Positions 1 through 7,783 of a stretch of 23,740 bases of DNA are shown in pieces. The stretch spans positions 1 to 23,740 of the forward strand of contig CAMLIZ010000061.1 in the NCBI GenBank assembly GCA_946480245.1. Reading direction: 5' to 3'. Position numbers and translations under genes: made by a program. Numbering within the stretch: the first letter of the stretch is position 1; each line of letters opens with the position of its first letter. The stretch comes from an uncultured Pseudomonadota bacterium. Lineage in GTDB: Bacteria; Pseudomonadota; Gammaproteobacteria; Burkholderiales; Burkholderiaceae. A model generated the notes under the pieces. That model worked only from the letters and a program-made list of their open reading frames with translations. It was not told the origin of the DNA and searched no databases.

Positions 1-286
1 CTGTCGTGCTGGCCGGTGCACCCCCCCGCAGCTCGAAACGGGCGCTCGGCCAGGCTTCCAGCACCACTTCCTGCCCGGGCGGCAACGCCACGCTGTCGCC
101 CGGTTGCAGCCAGCAGTCGTCCGGCGTGTCCTGCAGCGAACCTGCGCTGGCGGTCAGCCAGATCTGGCCGTCGTTGACGCGAAGCCAGCGCGCCTGGGGC
201 GCGGCGGCCAGGCGCATGGCACGCCCTTCGGCGAGCGCCAGCCGCGTCGTGGATTGTTGCAGTTGAGTCATCGACACCGTGCTCAT
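1..286 (-). CDS. DUF2917 domain protein, C-terminus cut by window edge
   Basis: The reading frame opens at ATG 286-284 and runs off the left edge with about 95 codons visible. The product starts MSTVSMTQLQQSTTRLALAE and continues through WLRVNDGQIWLTASAG and QPGDSVALPPGQEVVLEAW. This small beta-rich pattern matches DUF2917 proteins, whose function is not established. A good Shine-Dalgarno (AGGAG, plus-strand CTCCT at 293-297) sits six bases before the ATG and fixes the start. There is no signal peptide or membrane segment in the visible part. It is transcribed divergently from the neighbouring LysR gene, the usual geometry of a LysR regulator and its target, so regulation by that protein is a reasonable inference. 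The family call is fairly confident; the role is unknown. Confidence 0.75.
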   Translation of the reverse strand, partial: MSTVSMTQLQQSTTRLALAEGRAMRLAAAPQARWLRVNDGQIWLTASAGSLQDTPDDCWLQPGDSVALPPGQEVVLEAWPSARFELRGGAPASTT

Positions 287-390
287 GAGCGACTCCTTTC
301 GCTTCTCGTATGCTGGGCATTCTGAGTCAAACCGAGGGAAAACACTAATGAGTTCAAGCGCCATCACTGATTCTGATTTGGAATGAGTCA
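264..390. promoter_or_regulatory. Divergent control region with three TGAGTCA sites and a LysR-type box
   Basis: TGAGTCA occurs at 264-270, 323-329 and 384-390, spaced 59 and 61 bases. The first and third copies lie in the first codons of the DUF2917 and LysR genes. ATTC-N7-GAAT at 370-384, a T-N11-A inverted repeat of the kind LysR proteins bind, overlaps the LysR start codon. Placement between a regulator and its divergent neighbour supports autoregulation and control of the DUF2917 gene, but binding is inferred only. Confidence 0.4.
348..386 (+). CDS. Possible 12-codon leader ORF coupled to the LysR gene
   Basis: ATG 348-350 opens a frame encoding MSSSAITDSDLE and stops at TGA 384-386, which overlaps the LysR ATG (383-385) as ATGA. 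GAGGG at 334-338 lies nine bases before this ATG, whereas the LysR ATG has no Shine-Dalgarno of its own. The arrangement would let ribosomes finishing the leader re-initiate on the regulator. It is too short to judge by coding statistics and could be chance. Confidence 0.3.
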   Translation: MSSSAITDSDLE

Positions 391-1342
391 ACCGATCCGC
401 CACCGACCATTGAGCATCGGGCCGCTGCGTGCCTTCGAGGCCGTGGCGCGCCGCCTGAGCTTTCGTGCCGCGGCAGAGGACCTGCACCTCACCCAGTCGG
501 CCATCAGTCGGCAGATCCGCTCGCTGGAGGACGAGCTCGGCGCGCCACTGTTCCTGCGCGGCACGCGCCATGTCGAGCTCACCGGGGCCGGCACCGCGCT
601 GCTGCAGAGCACGGCGCCGCTGATCGACCGGCTCGACGCCACCGTGCGGCAGATCCGCCTGGCGCGCGGCCGGCGCTCTGTCAGCCTGACCACGTTCGCG
701 TCGTTCGCCTCGCTGTGGCTGATTCCGCGGCTGCAGGCGTTCCACCGCGAGCACCCCGGCATCGACATCCGCGTGTCGGCCAGCGACATCCTGACGGACC
801 TCGACGATCCCGAGCTGGACATGGCGATCCGCTATTGCCACCCCGACGCGGCACCGCCCGGTGCGGTTCGGCTGTTCGGCGAGGTGCTCACTCCCACCGC
901 TGGCGCCGCGCTCATGGAGCAGGCCCGCAGCGGCCAGGTGCCGCCGCTGCGCGTGCCGGCCGACCTGGTGCGCCATACGCTGCTGGAGGAGGACGACCAG
1001 CGTCCGAGCGCCGAGTACCTGAGCTGGCGCTACTGGCTGCACGAGCAGGGCGTGGCGCAGTTGCAGCCGCAGCGCTGGATCTACCTGAACTTCACGTACC
1101 AGCAGATCCAGGCCGCGCTGGCCGGACAGGGCATTGCGCTGGCCCGCATCGCGATGGTCAGCGAGTCGCTGGCGCGCGGCGAACTGGTGGAGCCGTTCGG
1201 CCCGGAACGTCGCATCCACTCGCCCTACGCCTACTGGGCCATCCGCACGCGCGGCAGCGCCGAGCGACCCGAGCTGAACGAGTTCTTCGAGTGGGTGCTG
1301 CAACAAGCTGCACAAACACGGGCGGCGATCGGCGAACCTTGA
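383..1342 (+). CDS. LysR-family transcriptional regulator (GcvA/TrpI-like)
   Basis: The 319-residue length is typical of a LysR-type regulator. Residues about 12-70 form the winged helix-turn-helix, with the signature GPLRAFEAVARRLSFRAAA, then LTQSAISRQIRSLEDELG and PLFLRG. The rest is a periplasmic-binding-protein-like effector domain, with ASFASLWLIPRLQAFHREHP starting its first lobe. The pattern is closest to the GcvA/TrpI/GcdR subgroup; the effector cannot be read from sequence. ATG 383 is the first possible start because the frame has a TGA at 374-376. It lacks its own Shine-Dalgarno and overlaps the stop of the short leader ORF. Divergence from the DUF2917 gene and LysR-type sites in the gap suggest control of both genes. 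Confidence 0.93.
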   Translation: MSQPIRHRPLSIGPLRAFEAVARRLSFRAAAEDLHLTQSAISRQIRSLEDELGAPLFLRGTRHVELTGAGTALLQSTAPLIDRLDATVRQIRLARGRRSVSLTTFASFASLWLIPRLQAFHREHPGIDIRVSASDILTDLDDPELDMAIRYCHPDAAPPGAVRLFGEVLTPTAGAALMEQARSGQVPPLRVPADLVRHTLLEEDDQRPSAEYLSWRYWLHEQGVAQLQPQRWIYLNFTYQQIQAALAGQGIALARIAMVSESLARGELVEPFGPERRIHSPYAYWAIRTRGSAERPELNEFFEWVLQQAAQTRAAIGEP

Positions 1343-1397
1343 GTGCCATCGCGCATCAAAGCGCTGCGCTACAGTGGTTTGCACCTTCCTTCACCCG

Positions 1398-3443
1398 ATG
1401 CCCGCCTCGTCCTCCTCTGCCTTCTTTCACCTGCCTCGCCGCCTGAGCCGCTTGGCCCTGGCGCTGCTGGCCAGCACGCTGCTCGCCAGCAGCACACCTG
1501 CGCTCGCCCAACCCACCGCGGCCGACACCATCGTGCTGGATGCACGCGACGCGTTCGCCCGCCATGACCGCGTGCGCCTGGCCGCGGCTCGCGCGGCCGC
1601 CAATGCGATGCAGCACCCGCTCGCCCCATGGGTCGACTACTGGGAGCTGAGCGAGCGGCTGCCCGAGGCGCAGCAAGCCGAGGTGGACGCCTTCTATGCG
1701 CGCTGGCGCGGCACCTACGTCGAAGACCGGCTGCGCAACGACTGGCTGCTCGAACTCGGCCATCGCCGCGACTGGGCGAACTTCATGCGTGACTACCCGG
1801 CGTTCCGCATGAACGACGACCGTGAGGTGGTCTGCTACGCCTTGCTGGCGCAACACCTGGCCGGCGAGGACGTCACCGCCGCTGCGCGCGCGGCCTGGTA
1901 CGCGCAGCGCGACGTCGACGAAGGCTGCGTGCTACTCGCCACCACGATGGTCGAGGCGCGTCGCTTCGACGCCGACGACCTGTGGCGCGCGGTCCGCCAG
2001 GCGGTGGATTCGAACCGGCTGCGCGTGGCCCGCTTCGCCGCCACCTTGATCGACGACAGCGCCACCAAGGCGCTGAACGAGGCGCTGGACCAGCCGGCGC
2101 GCTACCTCGCCCGACGCGGTCGGCTGGGCACGCGCGCGCAGGCCGAGCTGAGCGCGGTTGCGCTGCTGCGCCTGGCCTCCAGCGACCCCGGTGCTGCGGC
2201 CGAGCAGTTGCAGCAGCGCTGGCAGCAGGTGCTGCCGCCCGACTTGTCGGCGTTGGTGTGGGCCAGCGTGGCGCGGCAGGCCGCGTGGAAGCTGATGCCC
2301 GAAGCGGTGGGCTATTACCAAACGGCCTGGCAGGCCGCGCACCGGCCGAAGCAGGCGGCACTGCCATGGAGCGACGACACGCTGGCCTGGGCCGTGCGCG
2401 CTTCGCTGCGCGCCGGCAACGGACCCGCGCGCTGGCCGGCGGTGCTGCAGTACATCAACGCCATGAGCGGCGGCGAACAGCGCGAGCCGGTGTGGGTGTA
2501 CTGGAAGGCGCGTGCGCTGGCCTCGCTCGCGCCCGCCGACGACAGCGGCGAGCCCGCGCGCCTGCTCAGCCGGCAGCTGCTTCAGGGCATCGCCGGCCCG
2601 CTCGGCTTCTACAACCTGCTGGCTGCAGAAGAGTTGGACCAGCCGATCGTGCTGCCGCCCAAGCCCGAGGCGTTGAGCGCCGAGGAACGCGCCAGCGCCA
2701 ATGCCACGCCCGGCCTGACCCGCGCGCTGCAGCTCGCCGGCCTGGGACTGCGCGACGAGGGCCGGCGCGAATGGAACTTCACGCTGCGCGGCATGAGCGA
2801 CCGCGAGCTGCTGGCCGCAGCTGCGCTGGCATGTGACCTGGCCGACTGGCAGCTGTGCATCAACACCAGTGAACGCACGCGCGAAGAGGTGAACATCGCG
2901 CAGCGCTACCCCACGCCCTACCTCGACGAGATCGCGGCGCAGGGGCGCGCGCTCGACCTCGATCCCACTTACGTGATGGGTCTGATCCGGCAGGAGACGC
3001 GCTTCATGCCCACGCTGCGCTCCGGCGCGGGCGCGTCCGGCCTGATGCAGGTGATGCCGGGAACCGCGCGCTGGATCGCGCGCAAGATCGGCATGGCGTA
3101 TTCGCCGCAGATGATCGCCGACCCCGAGGTCAACCTGCGCCTGGGCACCAGCTATCTGAAGAAGGTGCTGGATGATTTCGGCGGCTCGCAGGCGCTGGCT
3201 GCTGCCGGCTACAACGCCGGCCCCAACCGCTCGCGCCGCTGGCGCGACGGCCCGGTGCTGGAGCCCGCCATCTGGACCGAGAACGTGCCGTTCAACGAGA
3301 CGCGCGACTACGTGAAGAAGGTGCTGGCCAACGCCACGATGTACGCGCTGCTGATGGGTCGCCAGCCCGCGTCGCTGAAGGCGCGGCTGGGCCCCACCAT
3401 CGGCCCCGCCGACGCGGGCCCCGCCGACCCCGACCTGCCCTGA
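1398..3443 (+). CDS. Soluble lytic murein transglycosylase (Slt70-like, family 1)
   Basis: This is a periplasmic enzyme cleaving the MurNAc-GlcNAc bond of peptidoglycan to 1,6-anhydromuropeptides. Using ATG 1398 the product has 681 residues and starts with a clear signal peptide (RRLSR, then a hydrophobic stretch, cleavage near PALA/QPT at residue 37). A long alpha-helical region rich in Ala, Leu and Trp corresponds to the superhelical U/L domains. The C-terminal SLT domain holds RQETRF with catalytic Glu533, SGLMQVMPGTARW (547-559) and AAGYNAG around residue 605. An in-frame ATG at 1374 would add eight residues. I prefer 1398 because the signal peptide then begins normally; neither start has a Shine-Dalgarno. 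A TACAGT element at 1370-1375 could be the -10. It stands alone between the LysR and GST-like genes. Confidence 0.93.
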   Translation: MPASSSSAFFHLPRRLSRLALALLASTLLASSTPALAQPTAADTIVLDARDAFARHDRVRLAAARAAANAMQHPLAPWVDYWELSERLPEAQQAEVDAFYARWRGTYVEDRLRNDWLLELGHRRDWANFMRDYPAFRMNDDREVVCYALLAQHLAGEDVTAAARAAWYAQRDVDEGCVLLATTMVEARRFDADDLWRAVRQAVDSNRLRVARFAATLIDDSATKALNEALDQPARYLARRGRLGTRAQAELSAVALLRLASSDPGAAAEQLQQRWQQVLPPDLSALVWASVARQAAWKLMPEAVGYYQTAWQAAHRPKQAALPWSDDTLAWAVRASLRAGNGPARWPAVLQYINAMSGGEQREPVWVYWKARALASLAPADDSGEPARLLSRQLLQGIAGPLGFYNLLAAEELDQPIVLPPKPEALSAEERASANATPGLTRALQLAGLGLRDEGRREWNFTLRGMSDRELLAAAALACDLADWQLCINTSERTREEVNIAQRYPTPYLDEIAAQGRALDLDPTYVMGLIRQETRFMPTLRSGAGASGLMQVMPGTARWIARKIGMAYSPQMIADPEVNLRLGTSYLKKVLDDFGGSQALAAAGYNAGPNRSRRWRDGPVLEPAIWTENVPFNETRDYVKKVLANATMYALLMGRQPASLKARLGPTIGPADAGPADPDLP

Positions 3444-3523
3444 TGCGCTGGCGGCATCGGCCGCTTGCGCAACCGGCATCACGCGCCGGCGGTGCCTGCG
3501 TACGATGCGCGCTCCCCTACATC

Positions 3524-3529
3524 AGGAGG
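3524..3529 (+). promoter_or_regulatory. AGGAGG ribosome binding site deciding the GST start
   Basis: A full AGGAGG lies five bases before GTG 3535. It favours that GTG over the upstream in-frame ATG at 3505, which overlaps a TACGAT -10-like element (3501-3506) and has no such site. Confidence 0.75.
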
Positions 3530-3534
3530 CACGC

Positions 3535-4215
3535 GTGAAGCTTGTCATCGGCAACAAGAACTACTCGTCCTGGTCGCTGCGGCCCTGGCTGGCGCTGCGC
3601 CAACTCGGCATCCCGTTCGAGGAGATGAAGCTGCGGCTGGATTTCAGCGAGGGCTCGGCCTTCAAGACCACCACCGCGCGCCTGGGCGGGCCGGGCAAGG
3701 TACCGCTGCTGGTGGAGGACGACGGCTTCGTCGTATGGGACACGCTGGCCATCATCGAGCGTGTCGCTGAGTTGTTTCCCGAGCGCGGCGTGTGGCCGGC
3801 CGATGCACGCCAGCGGGCGCGCGCCCGCAGCCTGTGCGCCGAGATGCACTCGGGTTTCGGCGCGCTGCGCACCCATTGCGACATGAACATCGAGGCCGAC
3901 CTGGCCGAGGCGGGCGCGCGCATCTGGGCCGAGCAGGCCGAGGTGCGGCGCGACGTGGCACGCATCGAGCAGCTGTGGCGCGACGCCCTCGCCGCGTCCG
4001 GCGGCCCGTTTCTGTTCGGCGCCTTCAGTGCTGCCGACGCGTACTTCGCGCCGGTGTGCACGCGCATCCGCACCTATGGGCTGCCGGTAAGCCCCGACAC
4101 CGCAGCCTACGTGCAGCGCGTGTGGCAGCTGCCCGCCATGCAGGCCTGGGTGGCCGACGCGCTGGACGAGCACGACTTCATCGAAGAAGACGAGCCGTAC
4201 CGCAAGGTGCGCTGA
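3535..4215 (+). CDS. Glutathione S-transferase family protein
   Basis: From GTG 3535 the product has 226 residues, a normal length for a cytosolic GST. The thioredoxin-like N-terminal domain starts [19 protein letters not shown]; the Ser/Trp cluster at residues 11-14 is in the position of the glutathione-activating residue. [10 protein letters not shown] carries the cis-Pro, followed by WDTLAI where many GSTs have the E/Q-S-x-A-I glutathione contact. The all-helical C-terminal domain contains the [15 protein letters not shown] segment, which fits the conserved N-capping box region. Substrate and true glutathione dependence cannot be read; detoxification is only the family-wide assumption. It sits 34 bases before cca, whose own -10 overlaps the end of this gene. 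Confidence 0.88.
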   Translation: MKLVIGNKNYSSWSLRPWLALRQLGIPFEEMKLRLDFSEGSAFKTTTARLGGPGKVPLLVEDDGFVVWDTLAIIERVAELFPERGVWPADARQRARARSLCAEMHSGFGALRTHCDMNIEADLAEAGARIWAEQAEVRRDVARIEQLWRDALAASGGPFLFGAFSAADAYFAPVCTRIRTYGLPVSPDTAAYVQRVWQLPAMQAWVADALDEHDFIEEDEPYRKVR

Positions 4216-4237
4216 GAGCACCCGCAGGCGCCGCCCC

Positions 4238-4243
4238 TACACT
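4238..4243 (+). promoter_or_regulatory. TACACT -10 element six bases before cca
   Basis: TACACT is followed by six bases and then ATG 4250. Transcription starting about seven bases after the -10 would begin at or next to the A of the ATG, giving a leaderless message. No convincing -35 is visible and there is no Shine-Dalgarno. Confidence 0.45.
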
Positions 4244-4249
4244 GCCGGC

Positions 4250-5479
4250 ATGCAGTGTTTCATCGTGGGCGGCGCGGTGCGCGACCAACTGCTCGGCCGG
4301 CCGGCGAGCGACCGCGACTGGGTCGTCGTGGGTGCCACACCGGCCGAGATGACGGCGGCTGGCTTCCTGCCGGTCGGGCGCGACTTTCCGGTCTTTCTGC
4401 ATCCGCAGACCAAGGAGGAATACGCGCTGGCGCGCACCGAACGCAAGACCGCGCCGGGCTATCGCGGCTTCGTCGTGCATGCCGACCCCGGCGTGACACT
4501 GGAAGACGACCTGCTGCGGCGCGACCTCACGATCAACGCGATGGCGCTGGCCACCGACGGCTCGCTGATCGACCCGTTCGGCGGCGCGCGCGACTTGCAG
4601 CAGCGCGTGCTGCGCCATGTGTCGCAGGCCTTCGTCGAGGATCCCGTGCGCATCCTGCGCTTGGCGCGCTTCGCGGCGCGCTTTCCGGATTTCAGCGTGG
4701 CCGACGAGACGCGCACGCTGATGCGGGAGATGGTGGCCGCCGGCGAGGCCGACGCGCTGGTGCCCGAGCGCGTGTGGCAGGAGCTGGCGCGCGGGCTGAT
4801 GGAGTCGCACCCCAGCCGCATGTTCGAGGTGCTGCGCGACTGCGGCGCACTGGCCGTGCTGTTGCCGGAGGTGGACCGGCTGTGGGGCGTGCCGCAGCGC
4901 GCCGAGTACCACCCCGAGGTGGACACCGGCGTGCACCTGATGATGGTGCTCGACATGAGCGCCCGCCTGGCCGCGCCGCTCGACGTGCGCTTCGCCTGCC
5001 TGTGCCACGACCTCGGCAAGGGCACCACGCCGGCCGACCTGCTGCCGCGACACCTGGGGCACGAGGCGCGCAGCGCACGGCTGCTGCAGACGGTGTGCGA
5101 GCGCTGGAAGGTGCCGACCGCCTGCCGCGAGCTGGCCGAGGTGGTGGCGCGCGAGCACGGCAACGTGCATCGCAGCGAAGCGCTGAATGCCCTGTCGGTG
5201 ATGCGCCTGCTGGAACGCTGCGACGCGTTGCGCCGGCCCGAACGCTTCGAGCAGGCGCTGTTGGCCTGCGAGTGCGATGCGCGCGGCCGCCTCGGCATGG
5301 AGGATCGGCCCTATCCGCAGGCCGCGCGGCTAACGATGGCGCTGCGTGCGGCGCAGGCGGTGGATGCCGCTGCGGTAGCGGCGGCAGCGGCCGAGCGCGG
5401 CGCTCGGGGCCCGGCGATCGGCGACGCGGTGCGGCGCGAACGCGTGGCCGCGATCGGCCAGGCACTCGCCATCGCTTGA
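4250..5479 (+). CDS. cca: Multifunctional CCA-adding tRNA nucleotidyltransferase
   Basis: The enzyme adds or repairs the 3'-terminal CCA of tRNAs using CTP and ATP. The 409 residues are close to the Escherichia coli enzyme. The class II nucleotidyltransferase head is complete: GGAVRD at residues 7-12, DRDWVVVG with metal-binding Asp21 and Asp23 at the E. coli positions, and [10 protein letters not shown]. The neck and body follow, and a C-terminal HD phosphohydrolase domain shows CHDLGKG with His253-Asp254, as in the gammaproteobacterial-type multifunctional form with phosphatase and phosphodiesterase activity. The start at 4250 gives the standard N-terminus and has no ribosome binding site, consistent with the leaderless arrangement noted separately. 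Its stop lies only six bases from the convergent methyltransferase stop. Confidence 0.96.
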   Translation: MQCFIVGGAVRDQLLGRPASDRDWVVVGATPAEMTAAGFLPVGRDFPVFLHPQTKEEYALARTERKTAPGYRGFVVHADPGVTLEDDLLRRDLTINAMALATDGSLIDPFGGARDLQQRVLRHVSQAFVEDPVRILRLARFAARFPDFSVADETRTLMREMVAAGEADALVPERVWQELARGLMESHPSRMFEVLRDCGALAVLLPEVDRLWGVPQRAEYHPEVDTGVHLMMVLDMSARLAAPLDVRFACLCHDLGKGTTPADLLPRHLGHEARSARLLQTVCERWKVPTACRELAEVVAREHGNVHRSEALNALSVMRLLERCDALRRPERFEQALLACECDARGRLGMEDRPYPQAARLTMALRAAQAVDAAAVAAAAAERGARGPAIGDAVRRERVAAIGQALAIA

Positions 5480-5485
5480 GCCCGG

Positions 5486-6586
5486 CTACAGCCGATGCGT
5501 GCGGTCGCCGGCCGCAAAGCCGATCGGCTCGAAGCGGCAGGCCTTCGCGAAGCCGATCACCTTGAACAACTCGCCCATCTCGTGCTCCAGCAGCAGCTTC
5601 TGCGCGGCCGCCCGCGCCGGCAGGTCGGCTTGCTCCAGCAGCTCGGCGATGCCGCAATTGATCAGGAAGCGCGCCTGCGAGGTATAGCCCAGCACGTCGA
5701 AGTCGGCCTGCTGGGCCGCCAGCGCGATGCCGGTGAAGTTGACGTGCGCGGTGATGTCCTTCAGGCCCACGTCCGCCAGCGGGTCGGTGTCGGCGCGGTG
5801 CGCGCGGTGGCACATCACCGTGCCGCCGCTGCGCTGCGGGTGGTAGTACTCGGCTTCCGGGAAGCCGTAGTCGATGAAGAAGGCCGCACCGCGCTGCAGC
5901 CGCTCGGCCAGCGTGGCAATGAAGGCTTCGGCCTGCGCATGGACCTCGGTGACGGCGCCGGGCGCAAACGGCCCCTCGACCGGCGGGCGCAGCGCCGTGG
6001 GCCGATCCGCCCAGGTGAAGCGCTCGCCGTCCAGCGCCACGCCGCGCTCCAGCCACTGGTTGCCATCGAGGTGCAGCAATTGCACCGGCATCGCGTCCAG
6101 CACCTCGTTGCCGACGATCACGCCCTGCATCTGCTCGGGCAGCGCATCGGCCCACTGCACCCGATGGCCGAACGCAGCCAGCCGCGCCTGCTGCCGCGCG
6201 CGCAACACGCCCGACAGATCGACGATCGTGTAGCGACGCACGCGCTCGCCCAGTGCCTGCAGCAACTGCTCGGCCAGCGCACCCGAGCCGGCGCCGAACT
6301 CCCACAGCTCGTCGCAGCCACAGGCATCGAGTGCCTGCGCCAGCTGCCGCGCCAAGGCCCGGCCGAACAGCGGCGACAGCTCCGGCGCGGTGACGAAGTC
6401 GCTGCCGGAGCCGGGCATCGTGCCGAACTTGGCCGAGGCGTTGGCGTAGTAGCCCAGGCCGGGCTCGTACAACGCCATCGCCATGAAGCGGTCGAACGGG
6501 AGCCAGCCGCCCGCCCCGGCAATGGCCGTGCGCAGTCGCGCCGCTAGCCGCGCCGATACACTGTCGGGTCGTTCTGCCTCGTGCAT
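5486..6586 (-). CDS. Class I SAM-dependent methyltransferase, MidA/NDUFAF7-like
   Basis: The 366-residue product contains the hallmarks of the family once called DUF185 (Methyltransf_28). FMAMALYEPGLGYYA stands near the N-terminus, GSDFVTAPELSPLFG at 61-75, and the SAM-binding motif I EFGAGSG at 96-102. FIDYGFPEAEYYHPQRSGGT follows later. Mitochondrial members methylate an arginine of complex I subunit NDUFS2; the bacterial substrate is not established. I chose ATG 6586 because a TACAAT -10 lies six bases upstream. A second in-frame ATG at 6607 would add seven residues and overlap the folM start codon on the other strand. The gene is divergent from folM and convergent with cca with almost no spacer on either side. 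Confidence 0.88.
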   Translation of the reverse strand: MHEAERPDSVSARLAARLRTAIAGAGGWLPFDRFMAMALYEPGLGYYANASAKFGTMPGSGSDFVTAPELSPLFGRALARQLAQALDACGCDELWEFGAGSGALAEQLLQALGERVRRYTIVDLSGVLRARQQARLAAFGHRVQWADALPEQMQGVIVGNEVLDAMPVQLLHLDGNQWLERGVALDGERFTWADRPTALRPPVEGPFAPGAVTEVHAQAEAFIATLAERLQRGAAFFIDYGFPEAEYYHPQRSGGTVMCHRAHRADTDPLADVGLKDITAHVNFTGIALAAQQADFDVLGYTSQARFLINCGIAELLEQADLPARAAAQKLLLEHEMGELFKVIGFAKACRFEPIGFAAGDRTHRL

Positions 6587-6592
6587 CGGGGC

Positions 6593-6598
6593 ATTGTA
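6593..6598 (-). promoter_or_regulatory. TACAAT -10 element six bases before the MidA-like gene
   Basis: On the minus strand TACAAT is followed by GCCCCG and then ATG 6586, again a spacing expected for a leaderless transcript. The matching -35 region would lie inside the start of folM on the other strand and is not obvious. Confidence 0.5.
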
Positions 6599-6605
6599 GA
6601 AAGCC

Positions 6606-7382
6606 ATGTCGTCCCGCCCTGTTGCCCTCGTCACCGGCAGTGCCCGCCGGCTCGGCCACGCGATCGCACTGCACCTGGCGCAGCACGGCCGCGACATTGC
6701 GGTGCACTACCGCGGCTCGGGTGACGAAGCCCGGCAGACGGTGGCCGAGCTGCAGCAGGCCGGCGCCCGCGCGCATGCATTTGCCGCCGACCTGTCCGAC
6801 GAATCCGCCTGTCGCGCGCTGCTGCCCGCGGTGGCTGCGCACTTCGGCCGCATCGATGCGGTGGTGAACAACGCGTCGCTGTTCGAGCACGACGACGTCG
6901 CCAGCTTCAGCTACGGCGCGATGGAGCGCCACTGGCGCGCCAACACCGCGCCCGCCATCGTGCTGGCGCAGGCACTGCAGCAGCACCTGGCCGCACGCAA
7001 CGCCAGCGGCTGCGTGGTGAACCTGCTCGACCAGAAGCTGTGGAATCCCAACCCCGACCACGTGTCGTACACGCTGTCGAAGGCGGCGCTGCAAGCGGCC
7101 ACCGTGCTGCTGGCGCAGGCGCTGGCGCCCGCCGTGCGCGTGTGCGGCATCGCGCCCGGCATCACCTTGCCGTCGGGCCCGATGGACGAGGCCGAGTTCG
7201 CCGCTGCCCACCGCATGACGCCGCTGCAGCGCTCGTCCACGCCCGAGGACGTGGCTGCCGCAGTGCGCTACCTGCTCGACGCACCGGCCGTCACCGGCAC
7301 CACCTTGCTGGTCGACGGCGGCCAGCACCTGGCGCGCCAGCCGCGCGACGTGTACTTTCTCGCGCAAGCGGCCAAGGACTGA
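6606..7382 (+). CDS. folM: SDR-family pteridine reductase (FolM-like)
   Basis: This is a 258-residue short-chain dehydrogenase/reductase. The Rossmann motif is TGSARRLG near residue 10, with the Arg typical of NADPH-dependent pteridine reductases. VVNNASLFE (NNA at 88-90) and the catalytic YTLSK (Tyr155, Lys159) follow, then GIAPG and a C-terminal LLVDGGQHL. FolM proteins reduce dihydromonapterin or dihydrofolate to the tetrahydro form. Co-transcription with folB, which acts on dihydroneopterin, supports a pteridine substrate over a generic SDR. The ATG has no strong Shine-Dalgarno. A CATTGT element at 6592-6597 could be a weak -10, which would leave almost no leader. The stop is four bases from the folB start. 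The symbol is by similarity and context. Confidence 0.8.
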   Translation: MSSRPVALVTGSARRLGHAIALHLAQHGRDIAVHYRGSGDEARQTVAELQQAGARAHAFAADLSDESACRALLPAVAAHFGRIDAVVNNASLFEHDDVASFSYGAMERHWRANTAPAIVLAQALQQHLAARNASGCVVNLLDQKLWNPNPDHVSYTLSKAALQAATVLLAQALAPAVRVCGIAPGITLPSGPMDEAEFAAAHRMTPLQRSSTPEDVAAAVRYLLDAPAVTGTTLLVDGGQHLARQPRDVYFLAQAAKD

Positions 7383-7386
7383 CCCG

Positions 7387-7779
7387 ATGACTTCTCCCCT
7401 GCATTTCAGCGCGCTGCGCGACTGCCGACGCCTGTTCCTTCGCAACTACGAGGTCTGGATCAACATCGGCGTGCACGACTTCGAGAAGCGCGGCGAGCAG
7501 CGCGTGCTGATCAACGTGGACCTGTTCGTGCCGCTGGCGCTGTCCACGCCCGCCAAGGACGAGCTGGAGGAAGTGGTGGACTACGACTTCATGCGCCGCA
7601 GCATCGCGCAGCGCGTGAAGCAGGGGCACATCCATCTGCAGGAAACGCTGTGCGACGAGGTGCTGGCGCTGATGCTGGCGCATCCTTCCGTGAAAGCCGC
7701 GCGCGTGTCCACCGAGAAGCCCGACGTGTACCCCGACTGCGACGCCGTGGGCGTCGAGGTGTTCGGGATGAAGGATTGA
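7387..7779 (+). CDS. folB: Dihydroneopterin aldolase
   Basis: FolB converts 7,8-dihydroneopterin to 6-hydroxymethyl-dihydropterin and glycolaldehyde in folate synthesis. The 130 residues are the usual length plus about ten N-terminal residues. Visible family features are [19 protein letters not shown] (17-34), VVDYDFMRR, the glutamate-containing [12 protein letters not shown] segment and STEKPDV with the presumed catalytic Lys111. The start is ATG 7387, with AAGGA eight bases upstream embedded in the last codons of folM. The gene continues directly into ttcA with the same junction layout. This is a tight folM-folB-ttcA operon joining pterin synthesis to a tRNA thiolase. Confidence 0.93.
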   Translation: MTSPLHFSALRDCRRLFLRNYEVWINIGVHDFEKRGEQRVLINVDLFVPLALSTPAKDELEEVVDYDFMRRSIAQRVKQGHIHLQETLCDEVLALMLAHPSVKAARVSTEKPDVYPDCDAVGVEVFGMKD

Positions 7780-7783
7780 GCCG

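Noticed and set aside
1932..3482. A 516-codon minus-strand frame opposite the lytic transglycosylase gene
   Set aside because: Composition (His, Arg, Gln, Gly) is that of an antisense shadow, and the plus-strand gene has a signal peptide and complete SLT motifs.
3444..3500. Hairpins between the lytic transglycosylase and GST-like genes
   Set aside because: Several short GC complementarities exist, but none forms a long stem or has a T-tract.
3505..3534. ATG 3505 as start of the GST-like protein
   Set aside because: It would add ten residues before the first conserved strand and overlaps a -10-like element; GTG 3535 has AGGAGG at ideal spacing.
4692..7445. A 917-codon open frame on the minus strand across cca, the MidA-like gene and folM
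   Set aside because: It lies in a different phase from three well-recognised genes, has low-complexity Arg/Ala/Gly/His-rich translation and no domain. Long antisense frames are expected in such GC-rich coding DNA.
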